A stretch of DNA of 64,000 bases from Pseudomonadota bacterium (GCA_003576765.1 QEVP01000001.1:1-64000); one strand, 5' to 3'. Shown: positions 39,050-48,470, counted from the first letter of the stretch. A program made the numbers and translations. Notes: generated from the letters alone by a model not told the origin.

Positions 39050-40057
39050 ATGCAAAATCGCGGCATACTGATTACCGGCGTTGCCGGCTTCATCGGCTTT
39101 CATCTCGCCGAGCGGCTGCTGCGCGAGGGCTGCCGCGTGGTCGGCCTCGACAATCTCAATGCCTATTACGATCCAGGGTTGAAAGAGGCCCGGCTGGCGC
39201 GGTTGCGCGCGCATGACGGCTTTACGTTCGCCAAGGTCGATATCGCCGAGCGCGATCAGATCGAGGCGGTGTTCGCGGCCGAGCGCTGCCCGGTGGTCGT
39301 CCATCTCGCCGCGCAGGCCGGCGTGCGCTACTCGCTCGATCATCCGCTGGCCTATACGCGCGACAATCTCGTCGGCTTCAGCCATGTGCTGGAGGGCTGC
39401 CGGCATCACGGCTGCGAGCATCTGTTGTTCGCATCGTCGTCGTCGGTCTACGGCGGCAACACCAAACTGCCGTTTTCGACGCAGGATAGCGTCGATCATC
39501 CGATCAGCTTTTACGCCGCCACCAAGCGCGCCAACGAGCTGATGGCGCACAGCTACTGCCACCTCTACCGTTTCGCGGTCACCGGCCTGCGCTTCTTCAC
39601 CGTGTACGGACCGTTGGGGCGGCCGGACATGGCGCTGTTTCTGTTCGCCGATGCCATCGTCAAGGGGCGGCCGATCCGGCTGTTCAATCGCGGCGACATG
39701 GCGCGCGATTTCACCTATATCGATGATGTGGTGGAAGCGGTGACGCGTCTGATCGACCACCCGCCGCAGGGCGTCGCGCCGGAAGCGGTCGGCCCCCCGA
39801 CGGGCACCGCGCCGTTCCGCATCCATAACATCGGCAACAGCCAGCCCGAGACCATCCTGCGGATCGTCACGCTCCTGGAGAAGGAACTGGGGCGCAAGGC
39901 AACTACGGAGCTAGCGCCGCCGCCGCGCGGCGACGTGCTGGCGACGTTCGCCGACATCGACGATCTTGCGGCTGCGATCGATTTCCGGCCGACGACGAGC
40001 ATCGAGTCGGGCGTGGCGAAGTTCGCCGCGTGGTATCGTGATTACTATGGCGTGTAG
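39050..40057 (+). CDS. NAD-dependent epimerase, UDP-glucuronate 4-epimerase-like
   Basis: 335 residues from ATG 39050. GVAGFIGFH (NAD site), DNLNAYYDPGLKEARL and AQAGVRYSLDHP are typical of the UDP-GlcA 4-epimerase branch (LpsL/CapI). The catalytic Tyr-Lys pair is in FYAATKRANE and SSSSVYGGN precedes it. It would supply UDP-galacturonate for LPS core or O-chain. manC follows 9 nt later. Confidence 0.85.
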   Translation: MQNRGILITGVAGFIGFHLAERLLREGCRVVGLDNLNAYYDPGLKEARLARLRAHDGFTFAKVDIAERDQIEAVFAAERCPVVVHLAAQAGVRYSLDHPLAYTRDNLVGFSHVLEGCRHHGCEHLLFASSSSVYGGNTKLPFSTQDSVDHPISFYAATKRANELMAHSYCHLYRFAVTGLRFFTVYGPLGRPDMALFLFADAIVKGRPIRLFNRGDMARDFTYIDDVVEAVTRLIDHPPQGVAPEAVGPPTGTAPFRIHNIGNSQPETILRIVTLLEKELGRKATTELAPPPRGDVLATFADIDDLAAAIDFRPTTSIESGVAKFAAWYRDYYGV

Positions 40058-40066
40058 GGTGTATCG

Positions 40067-41476
40067 ATGACCCAGCCGATCGTCCCGCTGATCATGTGTG
40101 GAGGGGCCGGTACGCGGCTGTGGCCGCTGTCGCGCGAGGGCTGGCCCAAGCAGTTCATCGCCCTGTTCGGCGAACACTCGACGTTTCAGGATACGATGCT
40201 GCGCGTTGCCGATCGCGCGCGCTTCGCGCGGCCCGTCATCGTCACCAATGCCGCCTATCGCTTCATCGTGCGCGAGCAACTGGACGAGATCGGCGCCGAT
40301 GCCGACATTCTGCTGGAGCCGATGCGCAAGGATTCCGGCCCGGCGATTGCAGCCGGAACGGCATTCGCGGTGGCGCGCGAGGCGGATGCGGTGGTGCTGG
40401 CGCTTGCCGCCGATCATGTCGTGCGTGATCGCGATGCTTTCACCGCCGCCTGCGCGGCGGCGCTGCCGGTCGCCCGCGACGGCCATATCGTCACCTTCGG
40501 CATTGCGCCGACGCAAGCCTCGACCGCCTACGGCTATATCCGGCCCGGCAAAGCGATTGCCGGCGCGGTGCGCAAGGTCGCGCAGTTCGTCGAAAAGCCG
40601 GATGAGGCCATCGCGGCGCGTTATGTCGCAGACGGCTATTTCTGGAACAGCGGCAATTTCATGTTTCGGGCCGAGACGCTGCTTGAGGAATATCGCAGCG
40701 TCGATGCCGACAGCGTTGCCGCGGTGACGGCGGCGGTCGAAACCGCCGGCCGCGATCTCGGTTTCGTCACGCTCGATCCCGAGGCGTTCGCCCGCGCCAA
40801 GCCGATTTCCATCGACTATGCCGTGATGGAGACCACCGCGCGGGCCGCCGTCATCGCGCTTTCCTGCGGCTGGTCGGATGTCGGGTCGTGGCGCGCGGTC
40901 TGGGAGTTGTCGCCGAAGGACGCGGATGGCAACGCCGCGCGCGGCACCGCGGTGTTCGACGATGCGCGCGATTGCAACGTGATCGCCGACGATGCGGTGG
41001 TGGCCTTGGAGGGAGTGGATGACCTCGTGGTGGTTGCGACCGGCGACGCAGTGCTGGTGGCGCGCCAGCAGAACGGCGGCCTCAAGCGGCTGGTGGCGAA
41101 GCTCAAGGCTGTCGTACCGCGGGTCACCGAAAGCCACCTCAAGGTGCATCGGCCGTGGGGGTCGTACCAGTCGCTCGACGCGGGCGACCGGCATCAGGTC
41201 AAGCGCATCGTGGTGAAGCCGGGAGGGCGGCTGTCGCTGCAGAAGCATCACCACCGCTCCGAGCACTGGATCGTGGTGCGCGGCACCGCGGCGGTCACAG
41301 TGGACGAGACCGTCAGGACGGTGCACGAAAACGAGTCGGTCTATATTCCGATCGGCGCCACGCACCGGCTGGAAAACCCCGGCAAGATTCCACTGGAACT
41401 GATCGAGGTGCAGACCGGCAGCTATCTCGGCGAGGACGATATCGTTCGTATCGAGGACGATTACCGCCGGCCGTAA
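40067..41476 (+). CDS. manC: Mannose-1-phosphate guanylyltransferase / mannose-6-phosphate isomerase
   Basis: 469 residues, bifunctional type II length. N-terminal nucleotidyltransferase: GGAGTRLWPLSREGWPKQF, EPMRKDSGPAI, FVEKPD, WNSGNFMF. C-terminal cupin isomerase: RPWGSYQSLD, KPGGRLSLQKHHHRSEHW. It makes GDP-mannose. No GDP-mannose dehydratase or mannosyltransferase lies in the window, so the end sugar is unknown. A GC-rich palindrome (GGGCGGCCGCCC, 41512-41523) lies soon after it. Confidence 0.93.
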   Translation: MTQPIVPLIMCGGAGTRLWPLSREGWPKQFIALFGEHSTFQDTMLRVADRARFARPVIVTNAAYRFIVREQLDEIGADADILLEPMRKDSGPAIAAGTAFAVAREADAVVLALAADHVVRDRDAFTAACAAALPVARDGHIVTFGIAPTQASTAYGYIRPGKAIAGAVRKVAQFVEKPDEAIAARYVADGYFWNSGNFMFRAETLLEEYRSVDADSVAAVTAAVETAGRDLGFVTLDPEAFARAKPISIDYAVMETTARAAVIALSCGWSDVGSWRAVWELSPKDADGNAARGTAVFDDARDCNVIADDAVVALEGVDDLVVVATGDAVLVARQQNGGLKRLVAKLKAVVPRVTESHLKVHRPWGSYQSLDAGDRHQVKRIVVKPGGRLSLQKHHHRSEHWIVVRGTAAVTVDETVRTVHENESVYIPIGATHRLENPGKIPLELIEVQTGSYLGEDDIVRIEDDYRRP

Positions 41477-41687
41477 CCGCTGCCGCACCGGCGGGATCGC
41501 TTCGGCGGGCAGGGCGGCCGCCCGCGGGCCATGCGACGAAAATCCGCATTTCCTTGTAATTTTTTGAATCAAAACGTGTTTGTACGGGCGTCCCGACCCT
41601 TCGCGCGGCCTGCGAGGGCATGCTACACAGCCTCCGCCTTGCGTCGCGGTTCACTGCGGCGAACGATTCCGAAACGGTTTTTTTTTG

Positions 41688-42683
41688 ATGGATTCCAAGC
41701 CACCAGCAGATAGCGGCCCGCTGCGGATCGGTGTCGTCGGCGCCGGCGTAATGGGCACCAACCATGCGCGGGTCCTCGCCACGCTGCCTGATGTCCGTCT
41801 CGTCGGCATCGTCGATCCTCTCGAGGAGCACCGCGCCCGCGCCACCGACCTCGTTGGCTGCGCCACTTTCGCCACGCTCGACGCGTTGCTTGCCGAAGGC
41901 ATCGATGCCGCCACCATCGCCGCGCCGACGCATCTCCATCACGAGATTGCGCTCACCTGCATCGGGCGCGGCATCCATGTGCTGGTCGAAAAGCCGATCG
42001 CCTCTACCGTTGCCGAAAGCCATGCCATCGTCGATGCCGCGCACCGCGCCGGCGTGACGCTGATGGCCGGCCATGTCGAGCGCTTCAATCCGGCAGTGGC
42101 GGCGATCAAGCGTGCCATCGCGGGTGAGGATATTTTGTCGATCGCCATCGAACGGGTCGGCCCGTTTCCGCCGCGCATGTCCAATGTCGGCGTCGTCATT
42201 GATCTCGCCGTGCACGACATCGATCTGATCCGCTGGTTCACCGAGTCGGAGATCGTCGAGGTGCAGCCGCAGCTCTCCAGCGCCGTGGCGGAGCGCGAGG
42301 ACATCGCGCTGTTGCAGTTTCGCACGGCCTCCGGCGTGCTTGCGCACATCAACACGAACTGGCTGACGCCGTTCAAGGCACGCAGCGTGACGGTGGCGAC
42401 GCGCGAAAAATACATCATGGGCAACCTGCTGACGCGACAGGTCAGCGAATGCTTCGGCTTTCAGCCCGACGGCAGCTATTCGATGCGCCATCTGTCAGTC
42501 GGCCACGACGAGCCGCTGCGCGCCGAGCTGATGGCATTCATCGCCTCGGTCCGGGATGGCTCGACGCCGCCGGTGACCGGCGAGCAGGCGTCCGCCAGTC
42601 TCGAAATCGCGATCCAGTGCCTTGAATCCCGCAATACGTCGGTGGCGGCCCGGCCGGCCCTGCCACGTCGCGCCGCCGGCTGA
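41688..42683 (+). CDS. Gfo/Idh/MocA-family oxidoreductase, GnnA-like UDP-GlcNAc 3-dehydrogenase
   Basis: 331 residues from ATG 41688. The NAD-binding GVVGAGVMG (15-23), EKP at 101-103, and GHVERFNP plus DLAVHDIDLIRWF are family features. Paired with the next aminotransferase gene it resembles GnnA/GnnB, which turn UDP-GlcNAc into UDP-GlcNAc3N for lipid A with amide-linked chains at both positions. The alternative is a WlbA/WbpB-type UDP-GlcNAcA dehydrogenase. Nine T (41678-41686) lie two bases before the ATG and leave no Shine-Dalgarno; the frame also stays open upstream to a TTG at 41580. Confidence 0.78.
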   Translation: MDSKPPADSGPLRIGVVGAGVMGTNHARVLATLPDVRLVGIVDPLEEHRARATDLVGCATFATLDALLAEGIDAATIAAPTHLHHEIALTCIGRGIHVLVEKPIASTVAESHAIVDAAHRAGVTLMAGHVERFNPAVAAIKRAIAGEDILSIAIERVGPFPPRMSNVGVVIDLAVHDIDLIRWFTESEIVEVQPQLSSAVAEREDIALLQFRTASGVLAHINTNWLTPFKARSVTVATREKYIMGNLLTRQVSECFGFQPDGSYSMRHLSVGHDEPLRAELMAFIASVRDGSTPPVTGEQASASLEIAIQCLESRNTSVAARPALPRRAAG

Positions 42684-42705
42684 GTCCACCGTCAAGGAAG
42701 ACCCG

Positions 42706-43860
42706 ATGAACCAGCATGCGCCTGTTTCCTCCATCGCCTTCATCGATCTCGAAGCGCAGCGGCACCGGCTTGGCCGGGCGATCGACGATGCCGTCGGCCG
42801 GGTGCTGACGCATTGCCAGTTCATCAACGGGCCAGAGGTCGGACAGCTTGAGGCGGAGCTTGCGGCGTTTTGCGGCGCCAAGCATGTCGTGAGCTGCGCC
42901 AGCGGCACCGACGCGCTCCTGATGGTGCTGATGGCGAAAAACATCGGTCCCGGCGACGCGGTGATCTGCCCGTCGTTTACGTTCTGCGCAACGGCGGAAG
43001 TGGTGGCGCTGGCCGGCGCCACCCCGGTGTTCGTCGATGTCGACGAGGCGACCTTCAACATCGACATCGCCTCGCTTGTGCGCGGCATTGCCGCCGCGCG
43101 CAAGACGGGGCTCAAGCCGAAGGCGATCATCCCGGTCGATCTGTTCGGCCAGAGCGCCGATCACGATGGCGTTGCCGAAGTGGCGCGGGCGGAAGGGCTG
43201 TTCGTGCTCGACGACGCCGCACAAAGCTTTGGCGCCACATTCAAGGGGCAAAAGCTCGGCACGCTGGCAGACGCCACCACCACGAGCTTTTTCCCGGCCA
43301 AGCCGCTCGGCTGCTACGGCGACGGCGGCGCGATCTTCACCGACAACGACGAATTGGCGCAGACGTTGCGCAGCATCCGCGTCCATGGGCAGGGTTCGGA
43401 CAAGTACGACAACGTGCGCCTCGGCCTGACGGCGCGGCTCGACACTGTGCAGGCCGCGGTACTGCGGGAGAAGCTGAAGATTTTTGACGACGAGATCGCA
43501 GCCCGCGATGTCGTCGCGGAGCGTTATGCACAGGCGCTCGGCAATATCGTCGATGTGCCGCGTCTGATGGCCGGCAACACCTCGACCTGGGCGCAGTATA
43601 CCGTCCGTGTTCCGGGAGGGCATCGCGCCGCGCTGGCCGCCGCGCTGAAGGCGCGCGGTGTGCCGACCGCGATCTACTATCCAAAGCCGCTTCACCGCCA
43701 GACCGCCTATCGGCATTTCCCTGTCGCCGCGGACGGCCTGCCGGTCAGCGAGCGGCTGTCGGGGGAGGTACTCAGCCTGCCGATGCACGCCTATCTCGAC
43801 GAGCCGACGCAGGCGCGCATCATCGCAGCCGTCGGCGATGCGATGGCGGAGATCGCCTGA
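42706..43860 (+). CDS. DegT/DnrJ/EryC1 aminotransferase, GnnB-like
   Basis: 384 residues from ATG 42706, with AAGGA 10-14 nt upstream. PLP enzyme: SGTDALLM, PSFTFCATAEVV, DDAAQSFGA, and the Schiff-base Lys199 in FFPAKPLG followed by YGDGGA. The VPTAIYYPKPLHRQTAY C-terminal motif is typical of sugar 3-aminotransferases. It lies 22 nt after the dehydrogenase gene; together they would add a 3-amino group to a UDP-sugar, most likely for diaminoglucose lipid A. Confidence 0.82.
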   Translation: MNQHAPVSSIAFIDLEAQRHRLGRAIDDAVGRVLTHCQFINGPEVGQLEAELAAFCGAKHVVSCASGTDALLMVLMAKNIGPGDAVICPSFTFCATAEVVALAGATPVFVDVDEATFNIDIASLVRGIAAARKTGLKPKAIIPVDLFGQSADHDGVAEVARAEGLFVLDDAAQSFGATFKGQKLGTLADATTTSFFPAKPLGCYGDGGAIFTDNDELAQTLRSIRVHGQGSDKYDNVRLGLTARLDTVQAAVLREKLKIFDDEIAARDVVAERYAQALGNIVDVPRLMAGNTSTWAQYTVRVPGGHRAALAAALKARGVPTAIYYPKPLHRQTAYRHFPVAADGLPVSERLSGEVLSLPMHAYLDEPTQARIIAAVGDAMAEIA

Positions 43861-43900
43861 CCCGGTTTCGTCCGTCTTTCGGATACGGTAGCCTCTGCCG

Positions 43901-45433
43901 ATGCTGGGACGCATTTTCACCGTCGGCGGCTATACCCTGTTGTCGCGCATCACCGGGTTTGCGCGCGACATCATGCTGGCCGCGATCCTCGGCGCCGGCC
44001 CGGTGGCGGATGCCTTCTTCGTCGCGCTCAGGCTGCCCAACCATTTTCGCGCGATCTTTGCCGAGGGGGCCTTCAACGCCGCCTTCGTGCCGGCCTATGC
44101 CCATGTGCAGGAGGCCAAAGGCTCGATCGCCGCACAACTGTTCGCCAGCCGGATCTTTACGCTGCTCCTGGCTTCGCAACTCGTGCTGCTGGCGGTGGCA
44201 TGGCTGTTCATGCCGCAGGTCATTACGCTGCTCGCGCCCGGCTTTTCCGACGATCCGGCGCAGCGCGAACTGGCCATCGAGCTGACGCGCATCACCTTTC
44301 CCTACCTTCTGCTGATCACGCTGGTGACGCTCTACGGCGGCATGCTCAATGTCGCCAACCGTTTCGCCTCCGCCGCCGCCGCGCCGATCCTGCTCAACCT
44401 GTCGATGATCGCGGCGCTGGCGCTCGCCGTGTTCTTCCCGACCGCCGGCCATGCTGCGGCGTGGGGCGTGCTCGTCTCCGGTGTGCTGCAAGTCGTGCTG
44501 CTGGCTGGCGACACCGCGCGCCATGGCGACCTGCCGCGCCTTGCGCCGTTCCGGCTCGATGCTGACGCGCGCGCGTTCTTCCGTGCGCTGGGTCCGGCGA
44601 CGGTCGGGTCGATGGGCGTGCAGCTTGCGCTGTTCGCGGACACCATCATCGCCACTTTCCTCGCCAGCGGCGCATTGTCGACCCTTTATTATGCCGATCG
44701 CCTCAACCAGTTGCCGATCGGCGTCATCGGCATCGCCATCGGCACCGTGTTGCTGCCGGACATGGCGCGGCGGCTGGCGGCCGGCGATCATGCCGGCGCG
44801 CTGGCCGCGCAGCGCCGTGCCTTCGACTTTACGCTGTTGTTTGCCGTGCCGTTCGTGGCGGCGTTTCTCACCGTTCCCGATGTGGTGATGCGGGCGATGT
44901 TCGCCCGCGGCGCCTTCACCAGCGCCGATGCCGCAGCGGCCGGAGCCACGCTTGCCGCCTATGCCTTGGGCCTGATCCCGTTCGTGCTGATCCGCAGCGC
45001 GGTTGCCACGTTCTACGCCCGCAAGGATACGCTTACGCCGGTCAAGGCATCGCTCGCCGGGCTTGTCGTCAACCTCGCGCTCAAGGTGGCCCTGATGGGG
45101 TCGCTGGCGCAGGTCGGGCTTGCGCTCGCCACCGCCGTCGGCGCCTGGGTCAATCTGGTGCTGGTGCTCGTCTTCGCGGTTCGCCTGGGCCATGTCGTGC
45201 TCGATCGGCCATTGTGGATCGCGGTGGCGAAATTCGCCGCGAGCGGTGTCGTGCTGGCGGCCGCGCTGTGGCTCACCGCGCGCGCGCTTGGCGTGGCGCT
45301 CGCCGACTGGACGGCGCTGCGTGACGAGACAACGCTCGGCGGGCTGATCGTGGTCGGCGCGGTCGTCTATGCGGTAGCGATCTGGCTTCTGTTCGGCCGT
45401 CGCTGGCTCAAGGCGCTTTTGACCGGGCGGTAG
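43901..45433 (+). CDS. murJ: Lipid II flippase MurJ
   Basis: 510 residues, about 14 membrane helices. MOP-family motifs: RITGFARDIMLAAILG, ADAFFVALRLPNHFRAIFAEGAFNAAFVP, and YYADRLNQLPIGVIGIAIGTVLLP. It moves lipid II across the inner membrane for peptidoglycan synthesis. It ends the envelope block, 40 nt after the aminotransferase gene. Confidence 0.95.
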   Translation: MLGRIFTVGGYTLLSRITGFARDIMLAAILGAGPVADAFFVALRLPNHFRAIFAEGAFNAAFVPAYAHVQEAKGSIAAQLFASRIFTLLLASQLVLLAVAWLFMPQVITLLAPGFSDDPAQRELAIELTRITFPYLLLITLVTLYGGMLNVANRFASAAAAPILLNLSMIAALALAVFFPTAGHAAAWGVLVSGVLQVVLLAGDTARHGDLPRLAPFRLDADARAFFRALGPATVGSMGVQLALFADTIIATFLASGALSTLYYADRLNQLPIGVIGIAIGTVLLPDMARRLAAGDHAGALAAQRRAFDFTLLFAVPFVAAFLTVPDVVMRAMFARGAFTSADAAAAGATLAAYALGLIPFVLIRSAVATFYARKDTLTPVKASLAGLVVNLALKVALMGSLAQVGLALATAVGAWVNLVLVLVFAVRLGHVVLDRPLWIAVAKFAASGVVLAAALWLTARALGVALADWTALRDETTLGGLIVVGAVVYAVAIWLLFGRRWLKALLTGR

Positions 45434-45582
45434 CCGGTCACCAAACCCGCGTTTGCCAAACAGTATCGATGCGCGAGGACACGATCGGTTTCCGTTTGTG
45501 TTCTGACAAGGTGTTGATTTGCGTGAGTTCCGATTTTACGGCTTCCTCCATGGATTAGAATGATTTCAACCTGGAGATGTTG

Positions 45583-46053
45583 ATGAATCGCGTGGGTTTT
45601 TTCGGGCTGTCGCTATCCGCGCTGGCACTCGGTACGCTTCTGTCCGGTTTCGGGGCCATGGCGCAGGATGACGTGGTGGCCAAGCGCAAGGATGCCATGA
45701 AGGCGGCCGGCAAGAGCATGTTCGGCACGCTCGGCCAGATGTCCCGCGACCGCAAGCCCTACGACCAGGCGGAGGTCGATGCGGCGCTGGCGCAACTGGA
45801 AACCTTCAGCAAGTCGATTGCGCCGCTCTATCCCGAGAGCACCAAGGGCGCCCCGAAGACCGGCGATTACAGTGCCTCCGACAAGGTCTGGGAGGACCGT
45901 GCCGGCTTTGAATCCCATATCGCCGACCTCGACAAGGCCATTGCCGACAACAAAAGCAAGATCAAGGACCTCGATAGCCTGAAGGCGGTGTTTCCCGTCA
46001 TGAGCAAGGGCTGCTCCGGCTGCCACGAGACATATCGCCTGAAGAATAGCTGA
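45583..46053 (+). CDS. Cytochrome c' / c-556 family protein
   Basis: 156 residues from ATG 45583; the ATG at 45577 abuts the GGAG motif and is too close. A signal peptide ends near GAMAQ. The mature part is a four-helix bundle with the heme site CSGCH (Cys144, Cys147, His148) at the C-terminus, as in class II cytochromes c. TAGAAT (45556-45561) upstream may be a -10. It lies 3 nt-scale close to the next cytochrome gene, so they form an operon for periplasmic electron transfer. Confidence 0.92.
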   Translation: MNRVGFFGLSLSALALGTLLSGFGAMAQDDVVAKRKDAMKAAGKSMFGTLGQMSRDRKPYDQAEVDAALAQLETFSKSIAPLYPESTKGAPKTGDYSASDKVWEDRAGFESHIADLDKAIADNKSKIKDLDSLKAVFPVMSKGCSGCHETYRLKNS

Positions 46054-46055
46054 TC

Positions 46056-47009
46056 GTGTCCACGCGTTCCGTGCCGCGCCGGCGCAGAACCGTGCTTCGC
46101 GTGCTGGCTGGCCTCGTCGTGCTCGCCGGCCTCGCTGCCGGCGGCATCTACTGGCTGCTGACGGTGCCGCGCGTGGTCGCTGCGTCCGCGCTGCCCCCGC
46201 ATACGCCCGACCTCGCCAATGGCGAGACGGCATTCAATGCCGGCGGCTGCGCATCGTGCCATGCCACGCCGGGCCAGCAGGACCAGCTGGCCCTTGGCGG
46301 CGGATTGGCGCTCGCTTCGCCGTTCGGCACGTTTCATGTGCCCAATATCTCGCCCGATCCGAATGACGGCATCGGGGGCTGGAGCGAGGCGGAGTTCGTC
46401 ACCGCGATGGTTGAGGGCACGGCGCCCAACGGCTCGCACTACTATCCGGCGTTTCCCTATCCGTCCTACAGGAACGCCAGCGTCAGCGATCTGCGCGACA
46501 TGTTCGCTTATCTCAAGACGCTGACGCCGGTTGCCGGCAGGGTCCGCGATCACGACTTGGCATTTCCGTTCAACATCCGGCGCAACGTCGGCATCTGGAA
46601 GGCGCTGTTCCTGAACGGCGAGCCGTTCAAGCCCGATGCCACGCAGTCGGCCGAGGTGAAGCGTGGCGCCTATCTGGTCAACGGTCTCGGCCATTGTGCA
46701 GAGTGCCACAGCCCGCGCAACGCGCTCGGTGGCATCGTTGCCGCGCAACGCTTCGCCGGCGGTCCCGATCCCGAGGGCAAGGGGTTCGTTCCCAACATCA
46801 CCGCCAAAGGCCTCGGCGACTGGAGCGCGGACGATTTGTCCTATTTCCTCAAGACCGGCGAGACGCCCGACGGCGACACCACCGGCGGATCGATGGTGGC
46901 GGTGGTGCGCAACCTGTCGCATTTGAGCGAGGACGACCGTGCCGCGATGGCCGCCTATCTCAAATCGCTGCCGGCGGTCGAGGGACCGGCACGGCCGCCG
47001 CGGAAATAG
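46056..47009 (+). CDS. Membrane-anchored diheme cytochrome c
   Basis: 317 residues from a GTG start two bases after the cytochrome c' stop. One N-terminal membrane helix (about 13-36), then two class I heme domains with CASCH (Cys65-His69) and CAECH (Cys214-His218). NISPDPNDGIGGWSEAEF and NITAKGLGDWS repeat a pattern seen in cytochrome subunits of membrane alcohol and aldehyde dehydrogenases. It may take electrons from a PQQ or molybdenum dehydrogenase encoded elsewhere. Confidence 0.9.
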   Translation: MSTRSVPRRRRTVLRVLAGLVVLAGLAAGGIYWLLTVPRVVAASALPPHTPDLANGETAFNAGGCASCHATPGQQDQLALGGGLALASPFGTFHVPNISPDPNDGIGGWSEAEFVTAMVEGTAPNGSHYYPAFPYPSYRNASVSDLRDMFAYLKTLTPVAGRVRDHDLAFPFNIRRNVGIWKALFLNGEPFKPDATQSAEVKRGAYLVNGLGHCAECHSPRNALGGIVAAQRFAGGPDPEGKGFVPNITAKGLGDWSADDLSYFLKTGETPDGDTTGGSMVAVVRNLSHLSEDDRAAMAAYLKSLPAVEGPARPPRK

Positions 47010-47023
47010 AGCATCCGTTCCGC

Positions 47024-47100
47024 CGTCATGCCCCGACTTGATCCGGGCATCCATCCCTCTCGAAGGAAGATGGATTGCCGGGTCAAGCCCGGCAATGACG
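47024..47100. repeat. REP-like palindrome
   Basis: The 77-bp element starts CGTCATGCC and ends GGCAATGACG, and its arms pair over about 30 bp with few mismatches around a TCTCGAAGGAAG centre. It is the same class as 26436-26555. It lies after the diheme cytochrome gene, before a strong terminator. Confidence 0.8.
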
Positions 47101-47121
47101 AATTTCACGGCGAAAAGAAAA

Positions 47122-47151
47122 CCCGGACCGCCATCAGCGGTCCGGGCTTTT
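47122..47151. terminator. Bidirectional intrinsic terminator
   Basis: CCCGGACCGC (47122-47131) and GCGGTCCGGG (47137-47146) form a perfect 10-bp stem with a 5-nt loop. CTTTTG follows on the + strand; on the minus strand the stem is followed by TTTTCTTTTC. It lies between the convergent cytochrome and binding-protein genes, 21 nt from the latter's stop, and should end both transcripts. Confidence 0.85.
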
Positions 47152-47171
47152 GTTCAGGGTCGCCTGCTGGT

Positions 47172-48368
47172 TTACTTCGTCAGCGGGCAGCCGCTGTCCT
47201 TCGCGGACGGATAGGCGGTGTCGCCCGGAACGGTGGCAAGCACCTTGTAGTAGTCCCACGGGCGCTTGCTTTCCTCAGGCTTCTTGACCTCGAACAGATA
47301 GAGGTCGGCGACCATGCGGCCGTTGGCGAGCACCTTGCCGTTCTGCGTGAACGAATCATTGACCGGCAACTCCTTCAGCTTCTTGGCCACGGCGTCGCTG
47401 TCCTTCGTCCCGGCGGCCTTCACGGCCTTGAGGTAGGACAGTGTCGCCGAATAGGTGCCGGCCTGAATCATGCTCGGCATCCGGCCGGTCCGCTTGAAGA
47501 ATTCTTCGGAGAACTTGCGGGTCTTGTCGTTGAGGTCCCAGTAGAAGCTCTCGGTCAGCACCGTACCTTGTGCCGCCTTGAGGCCGAGGCCATGCACTTC
47601 CGATGCGGTCAGCAGCAGCGCTGCGAGCTTCTGGCCGCCGGCAACGATGCCGAATTCGGCGGCCTGCTTGATGGAGTTGATGGTGTCCGCGCCGGCATTG
47701 GCCAAGCCAACCACCTTGGCCTTCGAGCCTTGCGCCTGCAACAGGAAGGAGGAGTAGTCGGAGGTGTTGAGCGGGGTGCGCACGGCGCCGAGCACCTTGC
47801 CGCCCGAAGCTTTCACCACCTCGCTGGTGTCCTTCTCCAGCGCGTGACCGAAGGCGTAGTCCACGGTGAGGAAGAACCAGGTATCGCCGCCTGCCTTCAC
47901 CATCGCGCCGCCGGTACCGACCGCGAGCGCGTGGGTATCGAACGCCCAGTGGAATCCATAAGGCGAGCAGGCCGAGCCGGTGACCGCCGACGAGGCCGCG
48001 CCGACCACGATGTCGATCTTCTTCTTTTCCTTGGTGACTTCCTGCACCGCCAGCGCCACCGAGGAGGTGGTGAGCTCGGTGATCATGTCGACACCGTCGG
48101 TGTCGTACCATTTGCGGGCGATGGTCGAGGCGAGGTCGGGCTTGTTCTGATGGTCGGCCGCGACCAGTTCGATCTTGTGGCCAAGCACTTCGCCGCCGAA
48201 TTCCTCGATCGCCATCCTGGCCGCCTCGATCGAGGTCTTGCCGCCGTAGTCGGCGTAGACGCCGGACTGGTCGTTGAGGATGCCAATCTTGACGCCCTGC
48301 GCGGCCGCCGGAACGCTGAGCGCCAGCGTGGTGGCCGCGACGGCGGCGGAAAGAGTTTGCAGTTTCAC
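47172..48368 (-). CDS. Orphan Liv-type ABC substrate-binding protein
   Basis: 398 residues from GTG 48366-48368, preceded by GGGAGG. A signal peptide ends near SVPAAAQG (about 24). The type I periplasmic binding fold shows KIGILNDQSGVYADYGG, ELVAADHQNKPD and GAASSAVTGSACSPYGFHW. Relatives bind branched-chain amino acids, amides or aromatic acids; the ligand is unknown. No permease or ATPase gene adjoins it. It lies just downstream of the pqq operon on the same strand (102-nt gap), so a link to PQQ-dependent metabolism is possible but unproven. Confidence 0.88.
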   Translation of the reverse strand: MKLQTLSAAVAATTLALSVPAAAQGVKIGILNDQSGVYADYGGKTSIEAARMAIEEFGGEVLGHKIELVAADHQNKPDLASTIARKWYDTDGVDMITELTTSSVALAVQEVTKEKKKIDIVVGAASSAVTGSACSPYGFHWAFDTHALAVGTGGAMVKAGGDTWFFLTVDYAFGHALEKDTSEVVKASGGKVLGAVRTPLNTSDYSSFLLQAQGSKAKVVGLANAGADTINSIKQAAEFGIVAGGQKLAALLLTASEVHGLGLKAAQGTVLTESFYWDLNDKTRKFSEEFFKRTGRMPSMIQAGTYSATLSYLKAVKAAGTKDSDAVAKKLKELPVNDSFTQNGKVLANGRMVADLYLFEVKKPEESKRPWDYYKVLATVPGDTAYPSAKDSGCPLTK

Positions 48369-48470
48369 ATGGACCTCCCTTGAGTTTTTCCGGTGCGATC
48401 TTATTGAACGAGCCCGCCGGAGCCTACAGGCGTATCGGCCCGGCAAATTAGACTTTATGCGAATAATCGC

